Positions 1 to 6,079 of a stretch of 39,951 bases of DNA are shown here, piece by piece (within the stretch, counting starts at the first letter, position 1; each line of letters opens with the position of its first letter). The DNA lies in assembly GCA_002729235.1 (NCBI GenBank), contig PBTY01000025.1, positions 29,133 through 69,083 of the forward strand. Reading direction: 5' to 3'. A model generated the notes under the pieces. The model saw only the letters and a program-made list of their open reading frames with translations, was not told the DNA's origin and did not search any database. The position numbers were made by a program, and so were the translations under genes. The stretch comes from Rickettsiales bacterium. Lineage in GTDB: Bacteria > Bacteroidota > Bacteroidia > Cytophagales > Cyclobacteriaceae.

Positions 1-786
1 AATCTCAATAGCACCACGATCAAAACGAGCCATCGCACCACGAGAGTTCAACCAAACCGGTTTTAAAATATCATCTGTATCAAATGGCTTAATTGCAGCT
101 GCAATCTTGTCATAGACATTCTTCTGATAACTATGCTTCGTAAATAAACGCTCCGGCACCACTTTACCTGTCAAGATTGGAAGCTTTGACTGATTCTTCT
201 CATAATAGTACAAGCGCTTATCAAAGTAACCTGTAAACTTCCCATCCAGCACCGGGCTTGAAGCCGTCAATGCAGGAATCATTGGCATCATGAACCGGAT
301 AGCTGTATGCAGCTTAGAGAATTCCTCATCGTCGTAAAATGGCAAGTTGATGTGTGTGCTCTGTAGATTACTCCAGCCATGACCTTTGCATCCGAAAATA
401 CGATCATAGGCATGATAGATCTCCTGACTCTCATGTTCCCACAGCTTCGTTTCCTTAGATGGGTTCATCCATGGGTGCGCAGCAGTTGATAGCAACATCG
501 CATTTTCTTTTGCCAAAATAGCATTGACAGCAGTAATATCTTGCTGCAGCTTACTTCTCAAAGCCACCAAATCAGCTGTTGGACCATTGGATTTCATTTC
601 CAGTACGTGACTCACCAACTCATTGCTCCAGGCAGTCATGCCATGCTCCATCTCGCCTTCTATTTCACCATCAGCATTGGTCAAAGGAACCTCTGCTATT
701 GGGCGAATGTCCATAGTATCTTTATCTACAATCATGTACTCGAGCTCTACTCCGTAGGCTTCGAATAAGTGTAAGCGCTTGCTCAT
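1..786 (-). CDS. GCS2-family carboxylate-amine ligase (glutamate-cysteine ligase-like), 3' end outside window
   Basis: The 262 visible residues are the N-terminal part of a protein related to the plant-type/YbdK glutamate-cysteine ligase family (GCS2), which joins an amino acid to a carboxylate side chain using ATP. The sequence opens with a GVELEYMIVD segment, the ExE metal/ATP motif of the family, followed by the conserved WSNLQSTHIN strand and the MPMIPALTASSPVLDGK core. The C-terminal part lies beyond position 1. Its ATG overlaps the TGA of the upstream ATP-grasp gene (ATGA), so the two are almost certainly co-translated. The substrate cannot be told from sequence. The presence of an ATP-grasp ligase and a peptidase in the same operon argues for a dedicated peptide-like product rather than plain glutathione synthesis (inference). 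Confidence 0.85.
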   Translation of the reverse strand, partial: MSKRLHLFEAYGVELEYMIVDKDTMDIRPIAEVPLTNADGEIEGEMEHGMTAWSNELVSHVLEMKSNGPTADLVALRSKLQQDITAVNAILAKENAMLLSTAAHPWMNPSKETKLWEHESQEIYHAYDRIFGCKGHGWSNLQSTHINLPFYDDEEFSKLHTAIRFMMPMIPALTASSPVLDGKFTGYFDKRLYYYEKNQSKLPILTGKVVPERLFTKHSYQKNVYDKIAAAIKPFDTDDILKPVWLNSRGAMARFDRGAIEI

Positions 787-2234
787 CACAAAAGGCGATT
801 CATAAATTCCTGCATGATAGAGGTGTAAAGGTTTTGTTTGATCAACTGATCTTCCACACCTTCATCCAGGTTGGGGTTATCGTTAATTTCAATAATGTAA
901 AATTTCTTACCTCGCTGCTTGATGTCCACACCATACAGACCGTTTCCGATCAATGAAGTGGCTTTCACAGCCAGGTTCAACAAAGCTTTTGGTGCTTCCT
1001 CCACAGCCATCGTGTCTGCTTCTCCTTCTTCTGGAGAACCAGCTCCTTTCCAGTTGACAATCTGCCAGTGATCCTTCGCCATGTAATATCTACACACATA
1101 GAGTGGCTTCTTGTTGAGTACACCTACACGCCAGTCAAAGTCTGTAGGAATAAACTCCTGAGCAATCACCAATTCTGAAGTCTGGAAAAAGTCTTTCAAC
1201 ACCTTCATCAGTTCCTCCTCATTCTTAGCTTTTTTCACTCCTTTGGAGAATGAACCATCTGGCTGCTTCAAAATGATCGGATACTCAAAACCTTTCGTAT
1301 TCAACTGTGAAAGTTTGTCCTTCTTGATGATGTAATACTTTGGCGTAGGAATCTTATGAGCACTCAATAGCTCACTCAAATACACCTTGTTGGTACATCT
1401 CAAAATCGACTCTGGATCATCCATCACAACTAACCCTTCTGAAGCGGCTTTCTTCGCAAACTTGAAGGTATGATGGTTCACATTGGTCGTTTCACGAATG
1501 AACAACGCATCGTATTGGATCAACTTCGCAAAGTCGTTTTTGGTAATCACATCCACGTTGAATCCAACTTTCTCGCCTGCTTTCACAAAGTTCTGAATGG
1601 CCTTCTTGTTGGATGGAGGAGTTTGTTCTTCTGGATTCACCAAAATCGCCAGGTCAAACCTCTTGCGGCTATAGCTCTTATTGAGTCGGTTTTTGCCTTG
1701 CAGGTATTCTTCCAAAGACTGTTTCATCAGTCCTTGAAGTCCTTCTGGAAGCTCCTTTAAGTTCAAAGGCTTAAGCTGCGTCAACTGCCACTTGTCTTTC
1801 TTCTGAAAAACCGCCTTGAGAATAGGCACTTGATACAGGTTAAACAATAAAGAACCTACTCTTGATAATTTTGGATCTTCCACGTTGCCCAAACAAACGA
1901 TCAATTCCAGCTTGTCGTCGCCTTGCTTTTTCAAAGCCTGCTGAATCACATCTTCAAAATCCTCCGCATCTTCTTTGACCAAAGTTGGGAATTTGAAGTC
2001 TTGCAATGTGGTAATCTGAGGCATTACTTTATGTCCTCTGGCTTCTGCCAACAAAGATACATAGTAGCCGATACTCTGATAAGAATAACTTTTACAGAGG
2101 TTGACCAATTTATATTTTCTGGATTTCTGATAGGTTTCATCAGAAAAATAGACTGAAGGTGAGATCACCTCAACATCCGAAGGCAGATCAGCTTTCTGGC
2201 TACCTCCTTCGAGTACAATAAGTTTATTTGCCAT
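786..2234 (-). CDS. RimK-family ATP-grasp ligase with N-terminal RLAN-like domain
   Basis: A 482-residue ATP-grasp ligase. The C-terminal half (about 250-480) is the ATP-grasp fold: a YPIILKQPDGSFSKGV nucleotide-binding strand, an AQEFIPTDFDWRVGVL segment, and the metal-binding end YGVDIKQ followed by IIEINDNPNLDEG. The N-terminal half (about 1-200) matches the general form of the RimK-like ATP-grasp N-terminal (RLAN) region. Family members form amide bonds, for example by adding glutamate to a peptide or protein C terminus. The gene sits between a C39-like peptidase (11-bp overlap upstream) and a GCS2 ligase (ATGA overlap downstream). The acceptor is unknown; ribosomal protein S6, the E. coli RimK target, should not be assumed. 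Confidence 0.85.
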   Translation of the reverse strand: MANKLIVLEGGSQKADLPSDVEVISPSVYFSDETYQKSRKYKLVNLCKSYSYQSIGYYVSLLAEARGHKVMPQITTLQDFKFPTLVKEDAEDFEDVIQQALKKQGDDKLELIVCLGNVEDPKLSRVGSLLFNLYQVPILKAVFQKKDKWQLTQLKPLNLKELPEGLQGLMKQSLEEYLQGKNRLNKSYSRKRFDLAILVNPEEQTPPSNKKAIQNFVKAGEKVGFNVDVITKNDFAKLIQYDALFIRETTNVNHHTFKFAKKAASEGLVVMDDPESILRCTNKVYLSELLSAHKIPTPKYYIIKKDKLSQLNTKGFEYPIILKQPDGSFSKGVKKAKNEEELMKVLKDFFQTSELVIAQEFIPTDFDWRVGVLNKKPLYVCRYYMAKDHWQIVNWKGAGSPEEGEADTMAVEEAPKALLNLAVKATSLIGNGLYGVDIKQRGKKFYIIEINDNPNLDEGVEDQLIKQNLYTSIMQEFMNRLL

Positions 2235-2955
2235 GATTTTTGGGTGTCAACACTAATAGGTTAGCGTCATAGGTTACAATACCCAATAGTATAGAGTTAA
2301 TTAATCGTTGTAATGACACTCGGTAATGCTGCTTATCGCTAATTGGGTTTTTCTCCAATGGATCGGCGATATGTGCCACTTTGTTGGTGACGTCATATCC
2401 GTGCACGACCACAAAATGTCCTGTAGGTTCTCCCTGAATGTCGTGATAGGTATTCGTTTCACCAATTTCCCTTGCACAATTGTACAAATAGGTAGCACTC
2501 AGACCTGTCAATATCGGTTTGTGCTCATTGAGCAGCATCCGAATCAACTTGGTATTGAGCTCCTGGAATTTGATTTGCCCGCCTAATGACAAGAATTTTA
2601 AGTAAGAATCCGCAGCTACCTGAAACTTGCGAGCAGTTTTATATTTTAGTTGCTCTGTCAGCTTTGCAGACAAATCTACCTCTCCCTGAAACCAGGTTGG
2701 GTCGAACATGTGAAGGTTGTAGGTGTAGATGGTGGCGTCATATCCCCTGGCCAAAGCATGGTTGCCCAGCATCACGGCCAAAGTACCGCCACCCTTCAAA
2801 GTTTTTACTTCTGAAATGACCTGATCCAACGACATGTTGTCGTCGTAATATTGGTAAACTGCCTGAAGGCAGGTAGGCCCACATGTCTCGTCGTTGGGCT
2901 GTGCGTGGATGTCCAGACTTAACGTTTTCGCATCCAAATCGTGGTTTTTAATCAA
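2224..2955 (-). CDS. C39-like cysteine peptidase
   Basis: A 243-residue papain-fold peptidase-like protein. Cys25 lies in DETCGPTCLQAVYQYY, the His in GHFVVVHGYD, and the Asp in ADPLEKNP, which gives the Cys-His-Asp order of the C39-like family (the bacteriocin-leader peptidase superfamily). There is no membrane or ABC-transporter part and no signal peptide, so it probably acts in the cytoplasm. It is the first gene of the operon with the ATP-grasp and GCS2 genes. No ATG lies in frame upstream of the catalytic Cys: an in-frame TAA directly precedes the TTG at 2955, so a TTG start there, or at the TTG six codons on, is the only choice. It could trim the ATP-grasp product or act on a carrier peptide (inference). 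Confidence 0.8.
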   Translation of the reverse strand: MIKNHDLDAKTLSLDIHAQPNDETCGPTCLQAVYQYYDDNMSLDQVISEVKTLKGGGTLAVMLGNHALARGYDATIYTYNLHMFDPTWFQGEVDLSAKLTEQLKYKTARKFQVAADSYLKFLSLGGQIKFQELNTKLIRMLLNEHKPILTGLSATYLYNCAREIGETNTYHDIQGEPTGHFVVVHGYDVTNKVAHIADPLEKNPISDKQHYRVSLQRLINSILLGIVTYDANLLVLTPKNHGK

Positions 2956-2980
2956 TTACAAAACCGTGCATTAAATCGTG

Positions 2981-3044
2981 AACAAGTTTACGTATTCGTT
3001 GGAAATTGGATACTATATTTTCGATGGTTGGTGAAAATATTTTT
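2981..3044. repeat. R1 repeat, copy 1 (64 bp)
   Basis: This 64-bp stretch recurs at 4454-4517 in the same orientation with one mismatch (A at 3012, G at 4485). It begins AACAAGTTTACGTATTCG and ends GGTGAAAATATTTTT. Copy 1 lies between the divergent peptidase gene and the 152-residue membrane protein gene; copy 2 lies upstream of the 216-residue secreted protein gene. It may therefore carry a promoter or an insertion junction. No clear -33/-7 pair was found in it. Confidence 0.9.
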
Positions 3045-3149
3045 AGATTGATGGCGTGAAAGTTGAGCCTCTATGATTTGGTTCGGGAAGAGATGAACAT
3101 TCGCTGAAACAATGGCATCATGCATTAGAATTAATGAAAAACATTAAGA

Positions 3150-3608
3150 ATGACTAGTGAGAGTTTTGAAGTACTGTACAACATCGAGAATGAGACATTC
3201 CTTGAATTTCAGTTTGTCTTTGGTTATTTGTTCTTGTTGGTAATAATAAATATGATGGTTGCTCGCAGGTATATAAGTAAACAATTAGGAAGGATAGTTT
3301 TAATAGTCATATTTATATTTTCCATTGGTATTACTGCTAGACTTTGGTTTGTTTTCAACCAATATAAAGCACTTGAAGGTAGTAACAGCTGTAGTCAGAT
3401 AGAAGGTGCGGTTCAAGATTTAATATTGGGAGTGAAAGGTTCAAGCTCTTTTACTATTAATGGGGTATTGTTTCAGTTGCCAGGGGAAGGAACGGTGTCT
3501 TATGGATATCGAATTAGTGATTCTGAGATTAATAATGGTGATTGGTTACGCTTATGTTATGCAGGTAGAATAGTATTAAGAGTGGAGAGAGAAGTGTTAG
3601 TAGAATAA
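3150..3608 (+). CDS. Hypothetical membrane protein (152 aa)
   Basis: Not recognised. It has two predicted transmembrane helices, about residues 21-39 (VFGYLFLLVIINMMVA) and 50-68 (IVLIVIFIFSIGITARLW). A short soluble C-terminal half follows, with an IEGAVQDLILGVKGSSSFTINGVLF stretch (residues 90-115) that looks like a small beta domain. The start is the ATG at 3150. The gene lies between an R1 repeat and the first hairpin element, so it is one unit of the repeat-bounded accessory island. Codon use looks more AT-rich than in the flanking housekeeping genes, consistent with transfer, but this was judged by eye. Confidence 0.6.
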   Translation: MTSESFEVLYNIENETFLEFQFVFGYLFLLVIINMMVARRYISKQLGRIVLIVIFIFSIGITARLWFVFNQYKALEGSNSCSQIEGAVQDLILGVKGSSSFTINGVLFQLPGEGTVSYGYRISDSEINNGDWLRLCYAGRIVLRVEREVLVE

Positions 3609-3664
3609 GATCCTAATCTCGCGCAAGCGGTACAGATAGTCACTTTCTATCCAATGAATATCAT

Positions 3665-3712
3665 ATTCAAAATGCACGGTAATGGTTCTTGGGGACACGA
3701 ACCTGGGCTGAA
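3665..3712 (+). repeat. Hairpin element, copy A
   Basis: First of three directly repeated 48-bp elements. Each has an ATTCAAAATGCA-like left box, 7-8 variable bases, the hairpin, and the tail CTGGGCTGAA. In this copy one arm carries a mismatch (GGTTCTTG against CACGAACC, loop GGGA, 3684-3703). Sister copies are at 4407-4454 and 5313-5360. The element lies between the 152-residue membrane protein gene and the first TA pair. There is no T-tract after the stem, so it is not an ordinary terminator. Confidence 0.85.
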
Positions 3713-3809
3713 GTCCAACTAATTAATCTTTTCAACTTTGGATCAAAAACACACGAATATTCGTTATTTTGCTAGTAAAGCATTTAATCATGGATATACA
3801 AGCCGAAAA
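3685..3809 (+). repeat. R2 extended repeat, copy 1 (hairpin through antitoxin start)
   Basis: The 125 bp from the hairpin to the seventh antitoxin codon align without gaps to 5333-5457 at a constant offset of 1648. The last 86 bp (3724-3809) differ at one base only (T3731 against A5379). The repeat spans the complete upstream region, the ATG and codons for MDIQAEK, and ends abruptly there, while the rest of the two TA pairs has diverged. It probably holds the shared promoter/operator of both TA loci. No fully matching TAnnTTTG box was seen; TATTTTG at 3764 is the nearest. Confidence 0.9.
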
Positions 3810-4032
3810 GTACACCTTGATAGAAGAATTGATGAAGGTAACGGACGTTGAGCTCGTTAAAGAGATAAAATCAATTCTTCAAGGGATTAATCCAGAGGTT
3901 GGACAAAGAGCTGATGGAACTCCTGTGACTAAAGTACAACTACAGTCCGAAATTATTGCTTCAAAGAGGCAAATTGCAGATGGAGAATACACTACGCAAG
4001 AAGATTTGGAAAAGGAGTCTGAAAACTGGTAA
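3790..4032 (+). CDS. RelB-type antitoxin of TA pair 1
   Basis: An 80-residue protein starting MDIQAEKYTLIEELMKV, the N-terminal helix typical of small Bacteroidota antitoxins paired with RelE/ParE toxins. The acidic, lysine-rich C-terminal half would be the toxin-binding tail. The ATG at 3790 was chosen over an upstream TTG at 3769 because the paralogue at 5438 starts at the same place. The TAA overlaps the toxin ATG (TAATG), giving translational coupling. Antitoxins of this kind neutralise the toxin and usually repress their own promoter; that would act on the R2 region. No DNA-binding fold can be assigned from sequence alone. Confidence 0.75.
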   Translation: MDIQAEKYTLIEELMKVTDVELVKEIKSILQGINPEVGQRADGTPVTKVQLQSEIIASKRQIADGEYTTQEDLEKESENW

Positions 4033-4334
4033 TGGAGCAACCAGAGAATGTTTATGTAGTCAAATGGAGCAATGATGCAAAACATGAATTAAAATCCATA
4101 TTCAATTATATCAAGCAGGATTCACTGCAAAATGCAAAATTGGTCAAAAACCGGATTCTTGAAACCTCAAGAAGCCTCAGAACCATGCCCGAACGATACG
4201 AGGTTTATGAACCAATGCGCAATATCCCGGGCAATTATCGTGTAAAGGAAATTTCTTCTTATTTGCTCATCTATGACATTACCGCTTCAGAAGTGCATAT
4301 TGTAAAGATTATGCATGTCAGGGAACAGAAATAG
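4032..4334 (+). CDS. RelE/ParE-family toxin of TA pair 1
   Basis: A 100-residue protein with the RelE/ParE layout: an opening VVKWSNDAKHELKSIFNYI strand-helix, a helix with the RTMPERYEVYEP turn, then the NYRVKEISSYLLIYDI and VHIVKIMHVR strands. RelE members cleave mRNA on the ribosome and ParE members poison gyrase. Sequence does not decide between them here, though the conserved RxxPERYxxY form with a terminal HVR is common in plasmid-stabilisation ParE/RelE annotations. It is coupled to the antitoxin by a one-base stop/start overlap. Confidence 0.8.
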   Translation: MEQPENVYVVKWSNDAKHELKSIFNYIKQDSLQNAKLVKNRILETSRSLRTMPERYEVYEPMRNIPGNYRVKEISSYLLIYDITASEVHIVKIMHVREQK

Positions 4335-4406
4335 GATTACTTACTCTAGATTCACTTTGCAACCACTGGATCGCATAGTCACCATATTATCTAATTGAAT
4401 TTTGTC

Positions 4407-4454
4407 ATTCAAAATGCAGTTTCACGGTTCGTGGGGACACGAACCTGGGCTGAA
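4407..4454 (+). repeat. Hairpin element, copy B
   Basis: Contains the perfect 8-bp-stem hairpin GGTTCGTGGGGACACGAACC (4426-4445, loop GGGA), preceded by ATTCAAAATGCA (4407-4418) and followed by TGGGCTGAA. The left box sits at exactly the same distance from the stem as in copies A and C. Copy B directly abuts R1 copy 2 at 4454, which suggests a junction between joined units. Confidence 0.9.
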
Positions 4455-4517
4455 ACAAGTTTACGTATTCGTTGGAAATTGGATGCTATATTTTCGATGG
4501 TTGGTGAAAATATTTTT
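4454..4517. repeat. R1 repeat, copy 2 (64 bp)
   Basis: 63 of 64 bases are identical to 2981-3044. It lies immediately after the tail of hairpin copy B and 74 bp before the ATG of the 216-residue protein gene. Copy 1 has no hairpin in front of it, so the hairpin and R1 are separate repeats that happen to be joined here. Confidence 0.9.
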
Positions 4518-4591
4518 GTAATTAAAGTATGTCAATAAAATTCAAGATCTTAATGACTAGAAACTAACTATTCTATTGATTAATATCCCTT

Positions 4592-5242
4592 ATGATTCGC
4601 GCCATATCCGCATTATTTTTCTTAGTCACACTCTCACTAAATGTCTCTTGCCAGATCAATAAGCATTTGTTTACTAAAGCATTCTCCTTGGATTCAACAC
4701 TTTATGGATCTGGTAACGCATTTAATGTAATTGTTAGGATTAACGCCAGAAAATCAACCTATGATGCTATTGTCAATTTTGGACAATTAAGATATGCGCT
4801 GAGTAAAAAATTAAATATTCCAATATATTCTCATGAAATGAATAACCATCTCATAAACAATTATGAGTCCGGCTATAATTTAAACAGCAAACACTTTGGT
4901 ATTCATCTGGTCTCTTCCTATAAAAAAATGGATTCTCTTCAAAATACTGATGCCTTTAAAAGCATTACTAAACGATATATTGATGACAAATCTTCTTTAC
5001 AGAGAATTGAAAAATACATGCATATCAAAGACTCGGCTGCCATCTTTTTGGAAGATGATTACATGATGGATTCGCTGCCTTATTTTGACCTAAGCTCATT
5101 TGATTTTCATGACTTTATTCAAATCATGTGGGCAAATGGGTTCCTATTAATTGAAGGCCACAATAAAGTTTTGAATGTTGCAGATTTCAATAGGTTTTGT
5201 TCAAAATTTAGAGGTGGTCCCTTGCCCTTGTTGGTCTTGTGA
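4592..5242 (+). CDS. Hypothetical exported protein (216 aa)
   Basis: Not recognised. It has a clear N-terminal signal sequence (ALFFLVTLSLNVSC); the Cys at about residue 20 could be a lipobox cysteine, although the residues before it fit only loosely. The mature part is mostly helical and polar, with no known motif seen. It lies between R1 copy 2 and hairpin copy C, in the position that the unrelated 152-residue membrane protein holds in the first unit. It might be envelope-located cargo of the island. The product ends in the hydrophobic residues GPLPLLVL. Confidence 0.6.
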   Translation: MIRAISALFFLVTLSLNVSCQINKHLFTKAFSLDSTLYGSGNAFNVIVRINARKSTYDAIVNFGQLRYALSKKLNIPIYSHEMNNHLINNYESGYNLNSKHFGIHLVSSYKKMDSLQNTDAFKSITKRYIDDKSSLQRIEKYMHIKDSAAIFLEDDYMMDSLPYFDLSSFDFHDFIQIMWANGFLLIEGHNKVLNVADFNRFCSKFRGGPLPLLVL

Positions 5243-5312
5243 CCAATAAGAGCCATAGCATATTCTTTGTAAGTGTTGTTTGCATGTACCTCTCCATCAA
5301 ATTGAAAATCTT

Positions 5313-5360
5313 ATACAAATAGCAAATTTAAAGTTCGTGGGGACACGAACCTGGGCTGAA
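5313..5360 (+). repeat. Hairpin element, copy C
   Basis: Third copy. The stem GTTCGTG-GGGA-CACGAAC (5333-5350) is followed by CTGGGCTGAA, with a degenerate left box ATACAAATAGCA (5313-5324) at the same spacing as in A and B. It lies between the 216-residue protein gene and TA pair 2. The R2 extended repeat continues from it to 5457. Confidence 0.88.
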
Positions 5361-5457
5361 ATCGAAATAACTAATCTTATCAACTTTGGATCAAAAACAC
5401 ACGAATATTCGTTATTTTGCTAGTAAAGCATTTAATCATGGATATACAAGCCGAAAA
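5333..5457 (+). repeat. R2 extended repeat, copy 2
   Basis: Gapless counterpart of 3685-3809. It carries the upstream region, the ATG and the first seven codons of the second antitoxin. The central 5361-5371 segment has most of the differences, while 5372-5457 has one. Confidence 0.9.
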
Positions 5458-5677
5458 ACTCAGTTTGATAGAATGGATAGCCAAAGTGGATGATGATCGA
5501 ATCATCAAACAGTTCAAGGCTCTTCAGCAAACCAGTGAAGCAAGTTTATCCTCTCTTACAGAAAGAGAAAAAGCGGCTATTGATCAGGGCTTAAAGTCAA
5601 TCGAAGAAGGCAAGGTCCATGAACATGATGCCGTGATGCAATCCACAAAAGAAAAGTATCCGCATCTATTTAAATAG
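5438..5677 (+). CDS. RelB-type antitoxin of TA pair 2
   Basis: A 79-residue antitoxin starting with the same MDIQAEK as the gene at 3790, then diverging (LSLIEWIAKVDDDRII). Its C-terminal part, with TEREKAAIDQGLKSIEEGKVHEHDAV, is the form seen in many Bacteroidota addiction-module antitoxins. The ATG at 5438 corresponds exactly to 3790. The stop is five bases before the toxin ATG. Regulation is probably by autorepression through the R2 upstream region shared with pair 1 (inference). Confidence 0.8.
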   Translation: MDIQAEKLSLIEWIAKVDDDRIIKQFKALQQTSEASLSSLTEREKAAIDQGLKSIEEGKVHEHDAVMQSTKEKYPHLFK

Positions 5678-5682
5678 GCTTC

Positions 5683-5970
5683 ATGCAAATCATCTGGACG
5701 CAAGAAGCCAAGCAAGATTATCTCGAAAACATCGAATACCTACTCGAAAAGTGGACCGAAAAATCAGCTAGAAATTTCATCAATGAAGTAGATGATGTTT
5801 TAGAATTACTCCAAATCAATCCAAAACTATTTCCATTAAGCGACTATAAATCGATAAGAAGGGCAGTCATCCGTAAACAAATCACACTCTTTTACCAGCT
5901 CAAAGATTCTAATATCTATCTGATTCGATTCTGGAATTCATATCAAGATCCAGACTCTCTAGAGGTTTAA
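5683..5970 (+). CDS. RelE/ParE-family toxin of TA pair 2
   Basis: A 95-residue toxin with the ParE/RelE pattern: MQIIWTQEAKQDYLENIEYL, a central helix NFINEVDDVLELLQINPKLFP, then the strands IRRAVIRKQITLFYQL and IYLIRFWNSYQDP. The C-terminal IRFWNSRQDP-like end is typical of Bacteroidota RelE/ParE toxins. Similarity to the pair-1 toxin is at fold level only. The N-terminal tail is short and there is no signal peptide, so it acts in the cytoplasm. It is the last gene of the repeat island; no fourth hairpin follows it. Confidence 0.82.
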   Translation: MQIIWTQEAKQDYLENIEYLLEKWTEKSARNFINEVDDVLELLQINPKLFPLSDYKSIRRAVIRKQITLFYQLKDSNIYLIRFWNSYQDPDSLEV

Positions 5971-6021
5971 AACGACCATCTTTGTTGGAACTATGATTAC
6001 AGAAGATGAGTCCTTATAAAA

Positions 6022-6051
6022 CAAAAAAAAGGGAGACTTCCGCCTCCCTTT
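6022..6051 (-). terminator. Rho-independent terminator of the giant surface protein gene
   Basis: Stem AAAGGGAG (6028-6035) pairs with CTCCCTTT (6044-6051), and the A-run at 6023-6030 gives a T-tract on the minus strand. It lies 29 bp after the stop of the gene at 6080-13915. Confidence 0.8.
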
Positions 6052-6079
6052 GTCTCCGAATAATTCAGAGCCGCCCTAG

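Noticed and set aside
541-768. 75-codon plus-strand frame opposite the GCS2 gene
   Set aside because: No domain or signal; the opposite strand codes a conserved ligase in full.
3769-3789. Seven-codon upstream extension of antitoxin 1 from TTG
   Set aside because: The same extension exists in the R2 copy 2 (5417) only because the DNA is repeated; the ATG giving MDIQAEK fits the family start.
3665-5360. Hairpin elements as canonical integron attC sites
   Set aside because: The arms have GTT/AAC ends but do not match GTTRRRY/RYYYAAC, the element is only 48 bp with a 4-base loop, and no IntI-like gene is in the window.
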